A stretch of 64,000 nt of DNA, taken from NCBI RefSeq assembly GCF_008327825.1, contig NZ_AP019827.1, positions 1,550,001 to 1,614,000 of the forward strand, given 5' to 3'. Numbering within the stretch: position 1 is the stretch's first letter; every line of letters begins with the position of its first letter. The notes beneath the pieces were generated by a model. That model saw nothing but the letters and a program-made list of their open reading frames with translations, made no database searches and was not told where the DNA came from. Of the stretch, positions 27,034-37,434 are shown piece after piece. The DNA is from Leptotrichia shahii (GTDB lineage: Bacteria > Fusobacteriota > Fusobacteriia > Fusobacteriales > Leptotrichiaceae). A program made the position numbers and the translations under genes.

Positions 27034-28323
27034 TTAAATATTTTTACACAACTTTTTATAATCATTATTTATCCAGTTTCTATAATTTATCCAAATTGCA
27101 TCATAAAGCGGTTCGCCTATCAATTTTTGAATATATAATTTCCCTTCTGGAAAATATTTTTTATTATGGACTTGTATAGTAGTAACAACCTGATAAATAT
27201 CATCGTGCGGAATAGTTTTATAGTCTTTCGTTGATAGCAAAGGAAGCAAATAGCACTCATTATCAAAATCATACACCCAATCATCCACTAATCTGACATT
27301 ATAACCACAATGTATCATTCTATCAAACAAAACTTCAGCCATCGTAAAGGCAAAATCTCCCTCGTGTCCTCTATCCATTTCCTTCAAATTACCAAAATTT
27401 TCTTCCAGTTTTTTCCAAGAAGGTTTTTCAACATATTTTAGCTTAATTTTAGGCAAAAATTCAAATTCCGTTATTTTTAACCACTCACTTTTCTCAAATT
27501 TATTGTCAAGTACGAAAAATATTTGACTTTTACTATATTCATAATCCTTCCAGTTTTTTAGAATTTCTCTATAATAAAGTTCAGTATTTCCTTCTGGATT
27601 TAATTCATTACCGTATAAACGATTATCATCTATACGGCAATCTACATAAAAATCACCTTTATCAAATTCTTCAAGATAGCTTCCGTAATTATTATATGGA
27701 TATTTTAAAAGAGAAATGTCAACTTTAGAATTTTTTAATGAAATTTTTTCTTTAATAAGTGAAAATATATTTGATAAAAAATTTTCTTCCCTTTCTTTTC
27801 CTTGATATTTTTCTTCATCATAGTTATATATTGTTTTTACATTTCCAGAAACAATGATTTTCTTCTTTCCATTAATTTCTATTCTTCTCAAATCTGTTTT
27901 ATCGGGATTTACTAATTTTAAATAATTAAGTCTATCATAATTGAACCAGTTTTCAAAAGCCTGTACCAAGGAATCTTTATAATTAAGGTTCATTTGAGAT
28001 CCATTCCAATTTTTCATTCCTTCAGGAAAATATTTTTCGTGAAAAAGATGAATATTAATGCTCACTGACATTTTTTTATCAGTAGTTCCACCCCCGACAA
28101 ATAAAGGCAATAAGTAATATCCAGTTTCAATCTCATGAATATACTGATATTCTCCTATTTCCTTCAATTCCACTTTTATTCCTTTTTCCGTCAGAAATTC
28201 AGAAAATACTTCTGCAATCTTCATTTTTTCTGGACTTTCATAATAATAATCCAAAAGCTGCTGTGTATCGTATTCTAATACACTAGGCAATTTGTTTTCA
28301 AACTCGCTTAAATTCTTATTCAC
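27034..28323 (-). CDS. Unknown protein with an internal domain duplication
   Basis: 429 aa, no signal peptide. The N- and C-terminal parts look like copies of one domain. Residues about 30-150 contain GYYLLPLFVGGGTTD, INIHLFHEKYFPEG and QAFENWFNYD. Residues about 325-425 contain CYLLPLLSTKDYK, TTIQVHNKKYFPEG and DAIWINYRNWINND. The middle 150 residues are unrelated. This resembles DUF6348-type proteins found in contact-dependent toxin/immunity regions, but that assignment is tentative. A GGAGGAAT ribosome site precedes the ATG. Confidence 0.7.
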   Translation of the reverse strand: MNKNLSEFENKLPSVLEYDTQQLLDYYYESPEKMKIAEVFSEFLTEKGIKVELKEIGEYQYIHEIETGYYLLPLFVGGGTTDKKMSVSINIHLFHEKYFPEGMKNWNGSQMNLNYKDSLVQAFENWFNYDRLNYLKLVNPDKTDLRRIEINGKKKIIVSGNVKTIYNYDEEKYQGKEREENFLSNIFSLIKEKISLKNSKVDISLLKYPYNNYGSYLEEFDKGDFYVDCRIDDNRLYGNELNPEGNTELYYREILKNWKDYEYSKSQIFFVLDNKFEKSEWLKITEFEFLPKIKLKYVEKPSWKKLEENFGNLKEMDRGHEGDFAFTMAEVLFDRMIHCGYNVRLVDDWVYDFDNECYLLPLLSTKDYKTIPHDDIYQVVTTIQVHNKKYFPEGKLYIQKLIGEPLYDAIWINYRNWINNDYKKLCKNI

Positions 28324-28396
28324 AAAAAATTCCTCCTAGTTTTTGTCAAATTATTTCAAAGCCATTTCAGTACAAATTAACCAAATTTCAATTATT

Positions 28397-28888
28397 TTAT
28401 TGCATGCTTTCTTCTGCAATCTCCATCTGCACTGAAATATCCTCTTCTTCATAATTAAAGACTCTTTCAATTCTGTCTTTCAAAATTTTCAAATATTTTT
28501 CCTTGTATTCTTCATTTCGTTGCATTTTATTAATTTCACATTCCCAAATCGTAATCACACTAATATCCATCTCAAAAAGCTTCTCACGAACCTTAATATC
28601 CCTCTCTACATTTCTCCTAAACTTCTTTTCCCAATATTCAGCATGTGTCTTAGGAAAAGTTGCAATTTTACAATTTTCATGCCTATGCCAAAAACATCCG
28701 TTCACAAATATTGCAGTATTGTATTTCAATATAAAAATGTCAGGCGTTCCTGGAAGCCGTGAATAATTCACTCTATATCTATACCCCATTTTATAAAGCA
28801 ATTTACGAATATAAATTTCAGGTTTAGTGTTTTTAGATTTTATTCTTGCCATGTTCTGGCTTCTTGTGAGAGGTTTTTTCTTTTTCAT
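28397..28888 (-). CDS. vsr: Very short patch repair endonuclease (Vsr)
   Basis: Nicks next to T:G mismatches produced by deamination of 5-methylcytosine. Family features are TRSQNMARIKSKNTKPE at the N-terminus, the GTPDIFI active-site Asp, and FVNGCFWHRHENC with conserved Cys/His. Length 163 aa is normal. Vsr normally accompanies a cytosine-5 methyltransferase, but none is in this window. Its ATG overlaps the stop of an upstream small ORF (ATGA), suggesting coupled translation. Confidence 0.92.
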   Translation of the reverse strand: MKKKKPLTRSQNMARIKSKNTKPEIYIRKLLYKMGYRYRVNYSRLPGTPDIFILKYNTAIFVNGCFWHRHENCKIATFPKTHAEYWEKKFRRNVERDIKVREKLFEMDISVITIWECEINKMQRNEEYKEKYLKILKDRIERVFNYEEEDISVQMEIAEESMQ

Positions 28889-29057
28889 TTTTCCACATCC
28901 TTATGGACATTTATCCGGGATTCAACTATACATGCTCTTCCTATTAGTGCTGTAAGTGCTAATATCGCTGTTCCCAGTATTACTTGCACAAAAAACTTAA
29001 CATTATAATGCAAAATATCAATAAAAATAGTAATTTCTATTTTTTTATAAATTTCAT
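28885..29057 (-). pseudogene. Small membrane protein gene upstream of vsr, one base out of frame
   Basis: A good ribosome site (AAAAGGTGATTTT) precedes an ATG at 29057 that reads only MKFIKK before a stop. Lengthening the A7 run (29040-29046) by one base would join it to an open frame. That frame continues IEITIFIDILHYNVKFF and has one hydrophobic span (VQVILGTAILALTALIG). Its stop TGA at 28885-28887 overlaps the vsr start as ATGA. The predicted protein is about 57 aa. The coupling to vsr argues that it was, or is, a real gene. Too short for any family assignment. Confidence 0.5.
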
Positions 29058-29072
29058 AAAATCACCTTTTAC

Positions 29073-29627
29073 TTATTTTTTAATTGCATCTAAAAACTCA
29101 TCAAAACTATCAGAAATTGCACAAAAAAAGAATAATTCATAAATATTAATATACACTTCTCCAGTTCTTCTTTCAATGAATAACATAAATTCTTCATCTT
29201 CTGCAATTGGAATCAGATCTTCTTTTTTAAACTCTTCAATTTCTGTTTCTCCAAATAACATTTTATACATTTGAAACCAATGTTTCTGCTCATTTTTTAC
29301 TTCTTCATCTTCAAAAAACAATTTATTTGGAATGTCTATTTCCATTTCATCAATATTGTATTTTTCATTTAACAGTTCACCAACTACTTCCTTTTTCATC
29401 CCTGTAAACATTGGCAAATATGAAAAACAGTAATCCTTTATTTCGTCAATTGTTTTTTTAGAAATTTTATATTTTGCACGATTTTTTATAGCTAAAGCAT
29501 CAAATTTTTCAACTTCATCTTTATATTTTTTAATATTTATTTTATCCAAAAATTCCGAATTAAAATATTCTCTTTCCTCATTTTTTCTTTTCCAAGAATT
29601 TTCATAATCAATTATATTATTTTCCAT
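29073..29627 (-). CDS. Possible SUKH/SMI1-like protein, function unknown
   Basis: 184 aa, acidic, cytoplasmic. The C-terminal pattern (LIPIAEDEEFMLFIERRTGEV...ISDSFDEFLDAI) resembles SUKH (SMI1/KNR4) immunity-type domains, in which a strand-rich core precedes a DSFxEFL helix; this is a tentative likeness. Its ATG overlaps the purB stop by one base (TAATG), so it is translated from the purB transcript. No toxin gene was seen beside it. Confidence 0.65.
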   Translation of the reverse strand: MENNIIDYENSWKRKNEEREYFNSEFLDKINIKKYKDEVEKFDALAIKNRAKYKISKKTIDEIKDYCFSYLPMFTGMKKEVVGELLNEKYNIDEMEIDIPNKLFFEDEEVKNEQKHWFQMYKMLFGETEIEEFKKEDLIPIAEDEEFMLFIERRTGEVYINIYELFFFCAISDSFDEFLDAIKK

Positions 29628-31069
29628 TAAACTCTCAATTCTTCCCTATCCTCAACAATCTCATCCTTATATCTATCCAAAATCGGATTAATCTCATTAT
29701 TAATAAAATCCTCTGTTTGTTGTCCAGCAAATCCAGTATAATTAGCAGAAACCAAGATTCCTTCCATATCTTCTGCTTTAAGTCCCAATCTGCCGTCTTT
29801 TATGATTCTGTCAATTAATCTGTTAGGATTTCCATTCAATTTAATTTCCTTTGTTTCTTCCATCGAAAGTTCTCTTATGATTTCATGAACTTCCTGTCTA
29901 TCCATTCCTTTTTTAACTGATTCCATAATGATATTTTCAGTTGCCATAAATGGTAATTCCTTTTGAATATTTGCTTCAATTACTTTTGGATAAACGACAA
30001 CTCCGTCCATAATGTTAAGCCAAATAATTAAGATTGCATCAACTGCCAAGAATGCTTGTGGAATTGAAAGTCTTTTACTTGCAGAATCGTCCAATGTTCT
30101 TTCAAACCATTGTGTTGAAAAAACTAATGCTCCTGTTTGTGAGCTTGAAATTACATATTTTGCAAGTGATGAAATTCTTTCACTTCTCATTGGATTTCTC
30201 TTGTATGCCATCGCACTTGACCCAATTTGATTTTTTTCAAACGGTTCTTCTAATTCCTTCAAATGCTGCAATAGTCTAAAATCATTTGTAAATTTGTGAG
30301 AAGATTGAGCAATATTTGACAATAAATTCAAGATTTGCGCATCCACTTTTCTATCATAAGTTTGTCCTGAAACACCTTGTTTTTTACGAAATCCAGCTTT
30401 TTCAGTAACCAATTCATCCAACTGTTTTACTTTTTCAAAATCTCCTTCAAACAATTCTTTAAAACTAGCCTGAGTCCCTGTAGTCCCTTTAACTCCTCTA
30501 AATCTCAAGTTTTCAAGTCTAAATTCCAGCTCCTCAAAATCAAGAAGTAACGAATGAAGCCACAAAGTCGCTCTTTTCCCAACAGTAGTAAGCTGTGCCG
30601 CTTGGAAATGAGTAAATCCTAAAGTTGGCAAATCTTTGTACTGCAATGCAAAATCTCTCATTTTTTCAATCAAAGTAAGCATTCTTCTTTTAATAACTAA
30701 AAGCCCTTCCTTAATTTGAATCAAATCAGTATTATCCCCAACATACGCACTTGTTGCTCCCAAGTGAATGATTTTTCTCGCATTTTTCGCCTGTTCTCCA
30801 TAAGTATGAACATGAGCCATCACATCGTGTCTCAATTTTTTCTCAAATTCTGCCGCAACTTCAAAATCCACATCATCCTTAAATTTTTTAAGTTCCTCAA
30901 TCTGCTCATCCGTAATAAAATCAAGCCCAAGCTCTTTCTCAGCCTCCGCCAAATTAATCCATAGCTTTCTCCAAGTTCTAAACTTAAACTCAGGTGAAAA
31001 AATGTGCAACATTTCCTTACTTGAATATCTCTCCGCCAACGGATTTGAATATATACTCATATTTTCCAT
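29627..31069 (-). CDS. purB: Adenylosuccinate lyase
   Basis: Catalyses two steps of purine synthesis (SAICAR to AICAR and adenylosuccinate to AMP). The fumarase/aspartase superfamily signature is GSSAMAYKRNPMRSERI, and the conserved THFQAAQLTTVGKR His region is present. Length 480 aa fits the longer PurB branch. A GAGGAATTGAG ribosome site precedes the first ATG; an internal ATG three codons later (MSIYSNPLAERY) is also possible. purA, the preceding step to AMP, lies about 1.7 kb upstream on the same strand. Confidence 0.95.
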   Translation of the reverse strand: MENMSIYSNPLAERYSSKEMLHIFSPEFKFRTWRKLWINLAEAEKELGLDFITDEQIEELKKFKDDVDFEVAAEFEKKLRHDVMAHVHTYGEQAKNARKIIHLGATSAYVGDNTDLIQIKEGLLVIKRRMLTLIEKMRDFALQYKDLPTLGFTHFQAAQLTTVGKRATLWLHSLLLDFEELEFRLENLRFRGVKGTTGTQASFKELFEGDFEKVKQLDELVTEKAGFRKKQGVSGQTYDRKVDAQILNLLSNIAQSSHKFTNDFRLLQHLKELEEPFEKNQIGSSAMAYKRNPMRSERISSLAKYVISSSQTGALVFSTQWFERTLDDSASKRLSIPQAFLAVDAILIIWLNIMDGVVVYPKVIEANIQKELPFMATENIIMESVKKGMDRQEVHEIIRELSMEETKEIKLNGNPNRLIDRIIKDGRLGLKAEDMEGILVSANYTGFAGQQTEDFINNEINPILDRYKDEIVEDREELRV

Positions 31070-31160
31070 TTTCTCAATTCCTCCTAATTATTTTTATTTG
31101 TTTTTCTCTATAGTTAATACAACTTACCTTCATTAAAAAAAATTTATTACTTATTAGTTA

Positions 31161-31700
31161 CTAATGGTATAAGTTCTTTTCAAGATTTTTTAAAGATTCT
31201 TCAATAGGCATTGTGGAATTTGTATCTGCATCCAAAATAGAAATCGCCCCATCCTTAAAAGAAATTTTCTTCACTTCATCTTTATTCACACTAAGACTAA
31301 AATCAAATGGTTTGTATTTAATTCCTTCATCACTTTCATAAAATCCAATTACAAATATCTCTTGATCACTATAAACAAAATTTTCCAACATTTTTTTAAA
31401 AATCACTTTACTTACAATAATTTTAGGATTTTTGCCATTTACTTGAAAGTCTTTTTCTGTATAAACTTTTTTATTATTTCCAGTTGCCTTAAAATTTTCA
31501 TATTCCAATTCTATTTTATTTTTATCAGTTTTTGAAACTCTGGTTCCAACTAATTTCAATGTAATCGTATTAAAAGATAAATTTTGTGCAACACTTTCAT
31601 TCACAGTTTTATCAATTTTAGACTTTTTATCATTTTGTGCTGAAACTGAAAACGAAACAATCCCAATACCTAGCATCAACATTATCAGTATTTTTTTCAT
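31161..31700 (-). CDS. Secreted protein of unknown function
   Basis: Signal peptide MKKILIMLMLGIGIVSFSVSAQ with an A-x-A-like cleavage site. The mature part (about 157 aa) is strand-rich, for example LSFNTITLKLVGTRVSK and IFVIGFYESDEG. No cysteine or known domain is present. An AAGGGAATAG ribosome site precedes the ATG. It lies between purB and a rhodanese lipoprotein. Confidence 0.72.
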   Translation of the reverse strand: MKKILIMLMLGIGIVSFSVSAQNDKKSKIDKTVNESVAQNLSFNTITLKLVGTRVSKTDKNKIELEYENFKATGNNKKVYTEKDFQVNGKNPKIIVSKVIFKKMLENFVYSDQEIFVIGFYESDEGIKYKPFDFSLSVNKDEVKKISFKDGAISILDADTNSTMPIEESLKNLEKNLYH

Positions 31701-31764
31701 TGCCTATTCCCTTCTTATTCAAAATACAGTATTTTTTCTTTTACATCTTTAAATACTACATTTG

Positions 31765-32202
31765 TTATTTCACAACTTCCCCATTCCAATCTTTTATTCC
31801 ACCAAAATCAATCACATTTGTATAACCTTTTTCAATCAATTTTAATGCTGCTTCCCTACTTCGTCTTCCACTTCTGCAATAAACTAGAATTAAATCGTCT
31901 TTATTTTTCAATTTTATTTCTGCTTCATTTTCAATAGTTTCCAGTGGAACAGAAATCGCATTTGGAATATGCCCTTCATTATATTCTTCCAAAGTTCTAA
32001 CATCTACAACTATAACTTTTTGAGTTTCCATCATCTTTTTTGCTTCATCTGAAGTTATCTTTTTATATTCTGCTTTTTTTCCATTTTTTGATTCTTTTGA
32101 CATTGTTAAACTCTGTTTTTCATTTCCTGTTTTACTACAAGAAAATTCAAATACAGAAAATAATCCAATCATTGTCAGCAACATTATTTTTCTTATCTTC
32201 AT
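31765..32202 (-). CDS. Rhodanese-like lipoprotein
   Basis: The start is placed at the ATG at 32202, six codons inside the longest frame, because GGAGAG lies just upstream. A lipoprotein signal MKIRKIMLLTMIGLFSVFEFSC is followed by a linker and a single rhodanese domain. That domain contains VIVVDVRTLEEYNEGHIPNA and the active-site loop VYCRSGRRS, with the catalytic Cys. It probably transfers sulfur or handles thiols on the outer face of the cell membrane; the partner is unknown. 145 aa. Confidence 0.88.
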   Translation of the reverse strand: MKIRKIMLLTMIGLFSVFEFSCSKTGNEKQSLTMSKESKNGKKAEYKKITSDEAKKMMETQKVIVVDVRTLEEYNEGHIPNAISVPLETIENEAEIKLKNKDDLILVYCRSGRRSREAALKLIEKGYTNVIDFGGIKDWNGEVVK

Positions 32203-32237
32203 TTTATCTCTCCATTTCATTATCCAAATTTTTTATT

Positions 32238-32708
32238 TCATAATTTTTTCTCAAATTCAATATCTTGTTTTTCTTTTATAAAATTCTTATTTCTATCCAA
32301 AAGTCTTTCCCTAAATTCCAAAACTTTATCTTCATAATTTTCTATATTAGCAAGATACAGAAATAATTTCAGATTATCTGTATCCAATTTAAAAAAACTT
32401 CCTTTTTTTCAAGTAAAGATTTGTTTACTTTATTATAAAAAGTTAAATATGATTTATCTTCACTGTATTTAATAATATTTCTTTTTGGAATAAAAAATTT
32501 ATATTTCTCTTTTTTTTCATTATTATCAAATTCATAAAAATCTTTTTCTGAAATAAATTCTTCTAGTCTTATTTTAAGTTCTTCTTCTATTCCCGAGTAA
32601 TGATTATAAATTTTCAGTTGTCGTTCTAAAGATGAAAAATCAATAGTTGAAGCATTAGAACTGTTAAGAATATTTATAAAAATTAAAATTAATAAAATTT
32701 TTTTTCAT
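32238..32708 (-). pseudogene. Secreted protein gene with two homopolymer frameshifts
   Basis: From the ATG at 32708 the frame stops after 14 codons. Shortening the A8 run (32698-32705) by one base gives a signal peptide, ILLILIFINILNSSNAS, followed by TIDFSSLERQLKIYNHYSGIEEE. About 100 codons later, lengthening the A7 run at 32403-32409 by one base extends the protein through GSFFKLDTDNLKLFLYLANI to a TGA at 32238. With both changes it would be an intact ~155 aa exported protein. No family recognised. Confidence 0.55.
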
Positions 32709-32737
32709 AATTCGATATTCCTTATCAAATTTCTGTT

Positions 32738-34039
<1,302 letters not shown>

Positions 34040-34148
34040 TCATTCCTCCCAAATTTTTAGAATTCTCTTACTTATTTTATTGAAATGTAAAAAATTAAAA
34101 AAATTTATATGTTTCATCTAAATTAAAATTTTTATCTTTTTACTATTT

Positions 34149-34177
34149 ATTTTACTATATTTATTAGTTTTTTTCAA
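34149..34177 (-). promoter_or_regulatory. Promoter for purA
   Basis: On the minus strand TTGAAA (34177-34172), a 17-nt spacer and TAAAAT (34154-34149), about 110 nt upstream of purA. Confidence 0.55.
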
Positions 34178-34275
34178 TATTGTCTTTGCTTTATTTCTAA
34201 AATAAGAAACTTTTTCTACCAAACTATTTTATCAACTAATGCAAGAATACTTAAAACTTTAATAATTTCCAAAAT

Positions 34276-34305
34276 AAAATAGGCTGATATCGCCTATTTT
34301 TGTAT
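34276..34305 (-). terminator. Terminator of the Na/Pi cotransporter gene
   Basis: AAAATAGGC and GCCTATTTT form a perfect 9-bp stem with loop TGATATC, just past the stop codon at 34323. It reads as a terminator on either strand. Confidence 0.75.
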
Positions 34306-34322
34306 TTTATTTTTTTAATTTA

Positions 34323-35966
34323 TTATTTAACAGTTTTATTTTCAATCATTTTTTCAACTAAATTTCTAGCATGATCTCCAATTCTCGTAAAATGTGATAC
34401 AACATCTATATAGTAAAGTCCAGCTTTTACATCGCATTCCTGCTTGCTCACACGTTTTATATGAGCTTTTCTTACTTCTTTTTCTTTTGCATAAAGTTTA
34501 TTGTGCAAGTCAACTACTGTAAAGGCTTTTTCTGTATCATTGTTTTTAAGTGCTTCCTCAGCTGTTTCTATGATTTCTTTTGAAATTAAAAATAATTTTT
34601 GTACTTCTGCATGAGCTACTTTAGTAAATACCAACTTTTTCTTAATTTCATATCTAACATCTCTTACGATTCCAATTGCGTGATCTCCAATACGTTCCAC
34701 ATCACGGCACATATCCAAATACATGCTGATTTCTTCCCCATCTTTTTCAGTTATGTGTTCCTGTGACAACGTTGTCAAATATTTTGTAATTTCCTGATCA
34801 ATATTATTTATTGATTCTTCTGTTTTTTCAACTTTTTCGGCAACTTTTTCATTATGTTCATGGAAAAAATCGATTGATCTGCTAAGATTTTTTACTGCAA
34901 TTGAAATCATTGATAACATTTCCTGTTTTACTTGCCCCAATGCAATTGATGGTGTATGAACTAGGGCTGCATCCAAAAATCGTGGCTGATGTTCTACAAC
35001 ATCTTCATCTTTTTCTTTAATCAATTTTACAACAATGTATTCTAGAACACCAATAAATGGAAATAACAGAATTGTTGTTATGATATTAAATGAACCATGC
35101 GCAAATGCTATTGTAACCTTCGGATTCAAATGAAGAATTTTTGACATTGTTTCTACAAAAATTGAAAATGGCGATAACATAATCATAAAAAATATTGTTC
35201 CAATGACATTAAACATTGTATGTGACAATGCAAGCCTTTTTGCTGAAGTATTAGCACCAATTACTGCGATTATAGCTGTTATTGTTGTTCCAATATTATC
35301 TCCAAAAAGTACAGGCAGTGCAGCTTTCAACGTTATAAGATGCTCCTGATAGACATTCTGCAAAATACTAATTGTAGCACTTGAAGCCTGAACAAGCATT
35401 GTAATCATTGTTCCGATAAATACTCCCAAAATTGGACTATGGCTAAGTCTTACTGTCAGTTCTGTAAATGCTGGCAAATGTTTAAGTGGTTCCATTGCTT
35501 TAGACATCAACGTTAATGCAAAAAATATTCCTCCAAAACCAAATAAAATTCTACCTAAATTATTTATAAAATTATTTTTTACAAAAAACAGACATGCCGC
35601 TCCTAGAAATAATATCGGTAATGCATATTCAGTAATATTAAATCCAATAATAAATGTTGTGATTGTTGTACCGATATTGGCACCCATAATAATTCCGATA
35701 GCTTGTCGTAAAGTTAAAAGTCCTGCTCCAACTAATCCAATTGTAATAACTGATGTACCTGAACTTGACTGTATTAACGCTGTTACAAGTATTCCAACTA
35801 GAACTCCTAAAAATGGTGAAGTCGTATATTTATCCAAAATATATCTAAGTCTGTCTCCAGCCGCCATTTGCAGCCCGTCTCCCATATATTTTATACAGAA
35901 TAGAAATAATCCTAATCCACCTAAAAATCCAAATGCCATTTGCTGATAGTTAATCGCATTCATCAA
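34323..35966 (-). CDS. Na+/phosphate cotransporter family protein with PhoU-like domain
   Basis: 547 aa membrane protein of the PNaS (NptA) family. The two inverted QSSS-type repeats that form the transport site are TALIQSSSGTSVITIG and MLVQASSATISILQN, each with a GANIGTT/GDNIGTT block. The C-terminal ~200 residues are a cytoplasmic PhoU-like helical bundle (CRDVERIGDHAIGIVRDV, SHFTRIGDHARNLVE). Phosphate import is the likely role, though some relatives move other anions. It ends in a clear terminator. Confidence 0.92.
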   Translation of the reverse strand: MMNAINYQQMAFGFLGGLGLFLFCIKYMGDGLQMAAGDRLRYILDKYTTSPFLGVLVGILVTALIQSSSGTSVITIGLVGAGLLTLRQAIGIIMGANIGTTITTFIIGFNITEYALPILFLGAACLFFVKNNFINNLGRILFGFGGIFFALTLMSKAMEPLKHLPAFTELTVRLSHSPILGVFIGTMITMLVQASSATISILQNVYQEHLITLKAALPVLFGDNIGTTITAIIAVIGANTSAKRLALSHTMFNVIGTIFFMIMLSPFSIFVETMSKILHLNPKVTIAFAHGSFNIITTILLFPFIGVLEYIVVKLIKEKDEDVVEHQPRFLDAALVHTPSIALGQVKQEMLSMISIAVKNLSRSIDFFHEHNEKVAEKVEKTEESINNIDQEITKYLTTLSQEHITEKDGEEISMYLDMCRDVERIGDHAIGIVRDVRYEIKKKLVFTKVAHAEVQKLFLISKEIIETAEEALKNNDTEKAFTVVDLHNKLYAKEKEVRKAHIKRVSKQECDVKAGLYYIDVVSHFTRIGDHARNLVEKMIENKTVK

Positions 35967-36418
35967 ATCAATCCTCTCTTCATTTTTAATTTTTTATTTT
36001 AGCTTTAAAAATTCTATCACGTTGTATTTATACCATATTTTTTTTCAATTTGCTACTTTTTTTTACTAGAATTTCAAATAAAAAATAATATGTAATTCAA
36101 AATTTACAATACCTATCTTATTTGATACTATTTCCCATTTAAACAACATATTAGCTATAAATTTTTTGCAAGGATATCAAGACCCTTTGTTAGCAAATAA
36201 TATAGAATATAATTTCTATTTTTTTAAAATGGGGTTTAGTATTATTAGTCCAGCTGCACTAGATAATTTCATTTTTTCTTATTTTTTTTAACAACTGTTC
36301 TTTATGTTTTTAGAATATATATCAAATAAAAATACATAAGTATTAAATATTTTAAAAGATTGAAAATAGATTTATTTTTCTAATAAATTTTAAATGAATT
36401 TAGTATTGATTCATAAAA
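35967..36418. other. Intergenic region containing a repeat element
   Basis: Apart from the family B element at 36123-36243 the stretch is AT-rich. No open frame with a ribosome site or strong promoter was seen. Confidence 0.5.
36123..36243. repeat. Family B inverted-repeat element, copy 2
   Basis: Starts TGATACTATTTCCCATTT and ends AAAATGGGGTTTAGTATT, so the ends are inverted repeats. It shares the TTAGCAAATAATATA and AATTTCTATTTTTTT segments with the other copies. Confidence 0.7.
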
Positions 36419-37405
36419 CTAATATAATTTTGTTCCACATTCTGGACAAAATTTACTTCCATTTGTCTTTGTTCCACATTCTGGACAGAATTTTGGAACA
36501 GTTGTATTTCCTGAAGATTGATTATTTTGTGATGCCTGATTATTATTATTTGGGGCTTGGTTTTGCTGATTCATCTGATTTGCCATCTGCTGTCCCATCA
36601 TCATTCCCATTTGCATACCTGCAACGTTTCCAGCCATATTTCCTGCACCTGTTCCATTTTCCATAGAGTCAGCCATTGCCATTTGAGTATACTTGTTTAC
36701 ATCCCCAACCATACTTTGTCCTGCTGCCTTTTCCTGCATACGTTTTATTTCTTCTGGATAATTGAAGCTGGAAATAGTGAAACTTGGAATGCAAAGTCCG
36801 ATTTTTCTCATTTCAAAATCCATATCTTCTTTAATCCCATTTCCAATTTCATAAGAATTAACCTGAAGGTTAAACATATCTTTTCCTTCTCTAGCTATCC
36901 ATTTCATAAGAAGCTGATCCAGCATTGAAATTACTCTTTCTTTTACATCATCAATATTATACTGCTGCTTAATTCCAGCAATTTTATCAATAAATACATT
37001 ATAGTTGTCAACTTTACAAGCCATTACGCCAAAAGCTCTTATTGGCATTCCTCCTGGAAGTCCTGGTGCTGGAATATTAATAGCATTTTTAGTTCCCCAT
37101 TTTACAGTAACTTCCTTTGTATTGATAAAAAGCACTTCAGCTCTCATTCCTGAATTAAATCCAAACTTAAATCCTTTTAATGTCGACAAAAAAGGAACTA
37201 TTTGTGAAACGACATCATAACTTCCTTCATCTTCAAAAACACCTTCTATTTTTCCATTAGAAAGAAAAATTGCATCTTGCCCAGGTCTTATAATTAATTT
37301 TGAGCCTTTTTTTATTTCTTTATTTGACCATTTCCAAAAAAGAGTCTCATCATCATACTGCTCCCATTCTATAACATTGGCAAGCTGATTTCCAAATAAT
37401 CCCAT
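36419..37405 (-). CDS. SPFH-domain protein with C-terminal zinc ribbon (YdjI-like)
   Basis: 328 aa. Residues about 15-215 form an SPFH/virion-core-like domain of the Bacillus YdjI type (NVIEWEQYDDETLFWKWSN, VKWGTKNAINIPAPGLPGG). A Met/Gln/Asn-rich linker follows (about 230-300), then two CPECG zinc-ribbon half-sites (KFCPECGTK twice). In Bacillus, ydjI is co-transcribed with a PspA gene and ydjG; the same order is kept here. A membrane-stress or scaffold role is inferred from that context. Confidence 0.88.
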   Translation of the reverse strand: MGLFGNQLANVIEWEQYDDETLFWKWSNKEIKKGSKLIIRPGQDAIFLSNGKIEGVFEDEGSYDVVSQIVPFLSTLKGFKFGFNSGMRAEVLFINTKEVTVKWGTKNAINIPAPGLPGGMPIRAFGVMACKVDNYNVFIDKIAGIKQQYNIDDVKERVISMLDQLLMKWIAREGKDMFNLQVNSYEIGNGIKEDMDFEMRKIGLCIPSFTISSFNYPEEIKRMQEKAAGQSMVGDVNKYTQMAMADSMENGTGAGNMAGNVAGMQMGMMMGQQMANQMNQQNQAPNNNNQASQNNQSSGNTTVPKFCPECGTKTNGSKFCPECGTKLY

Positions 37406-37434
37406 TACAGATTTCTCCTTTCAATTTTTATTTT

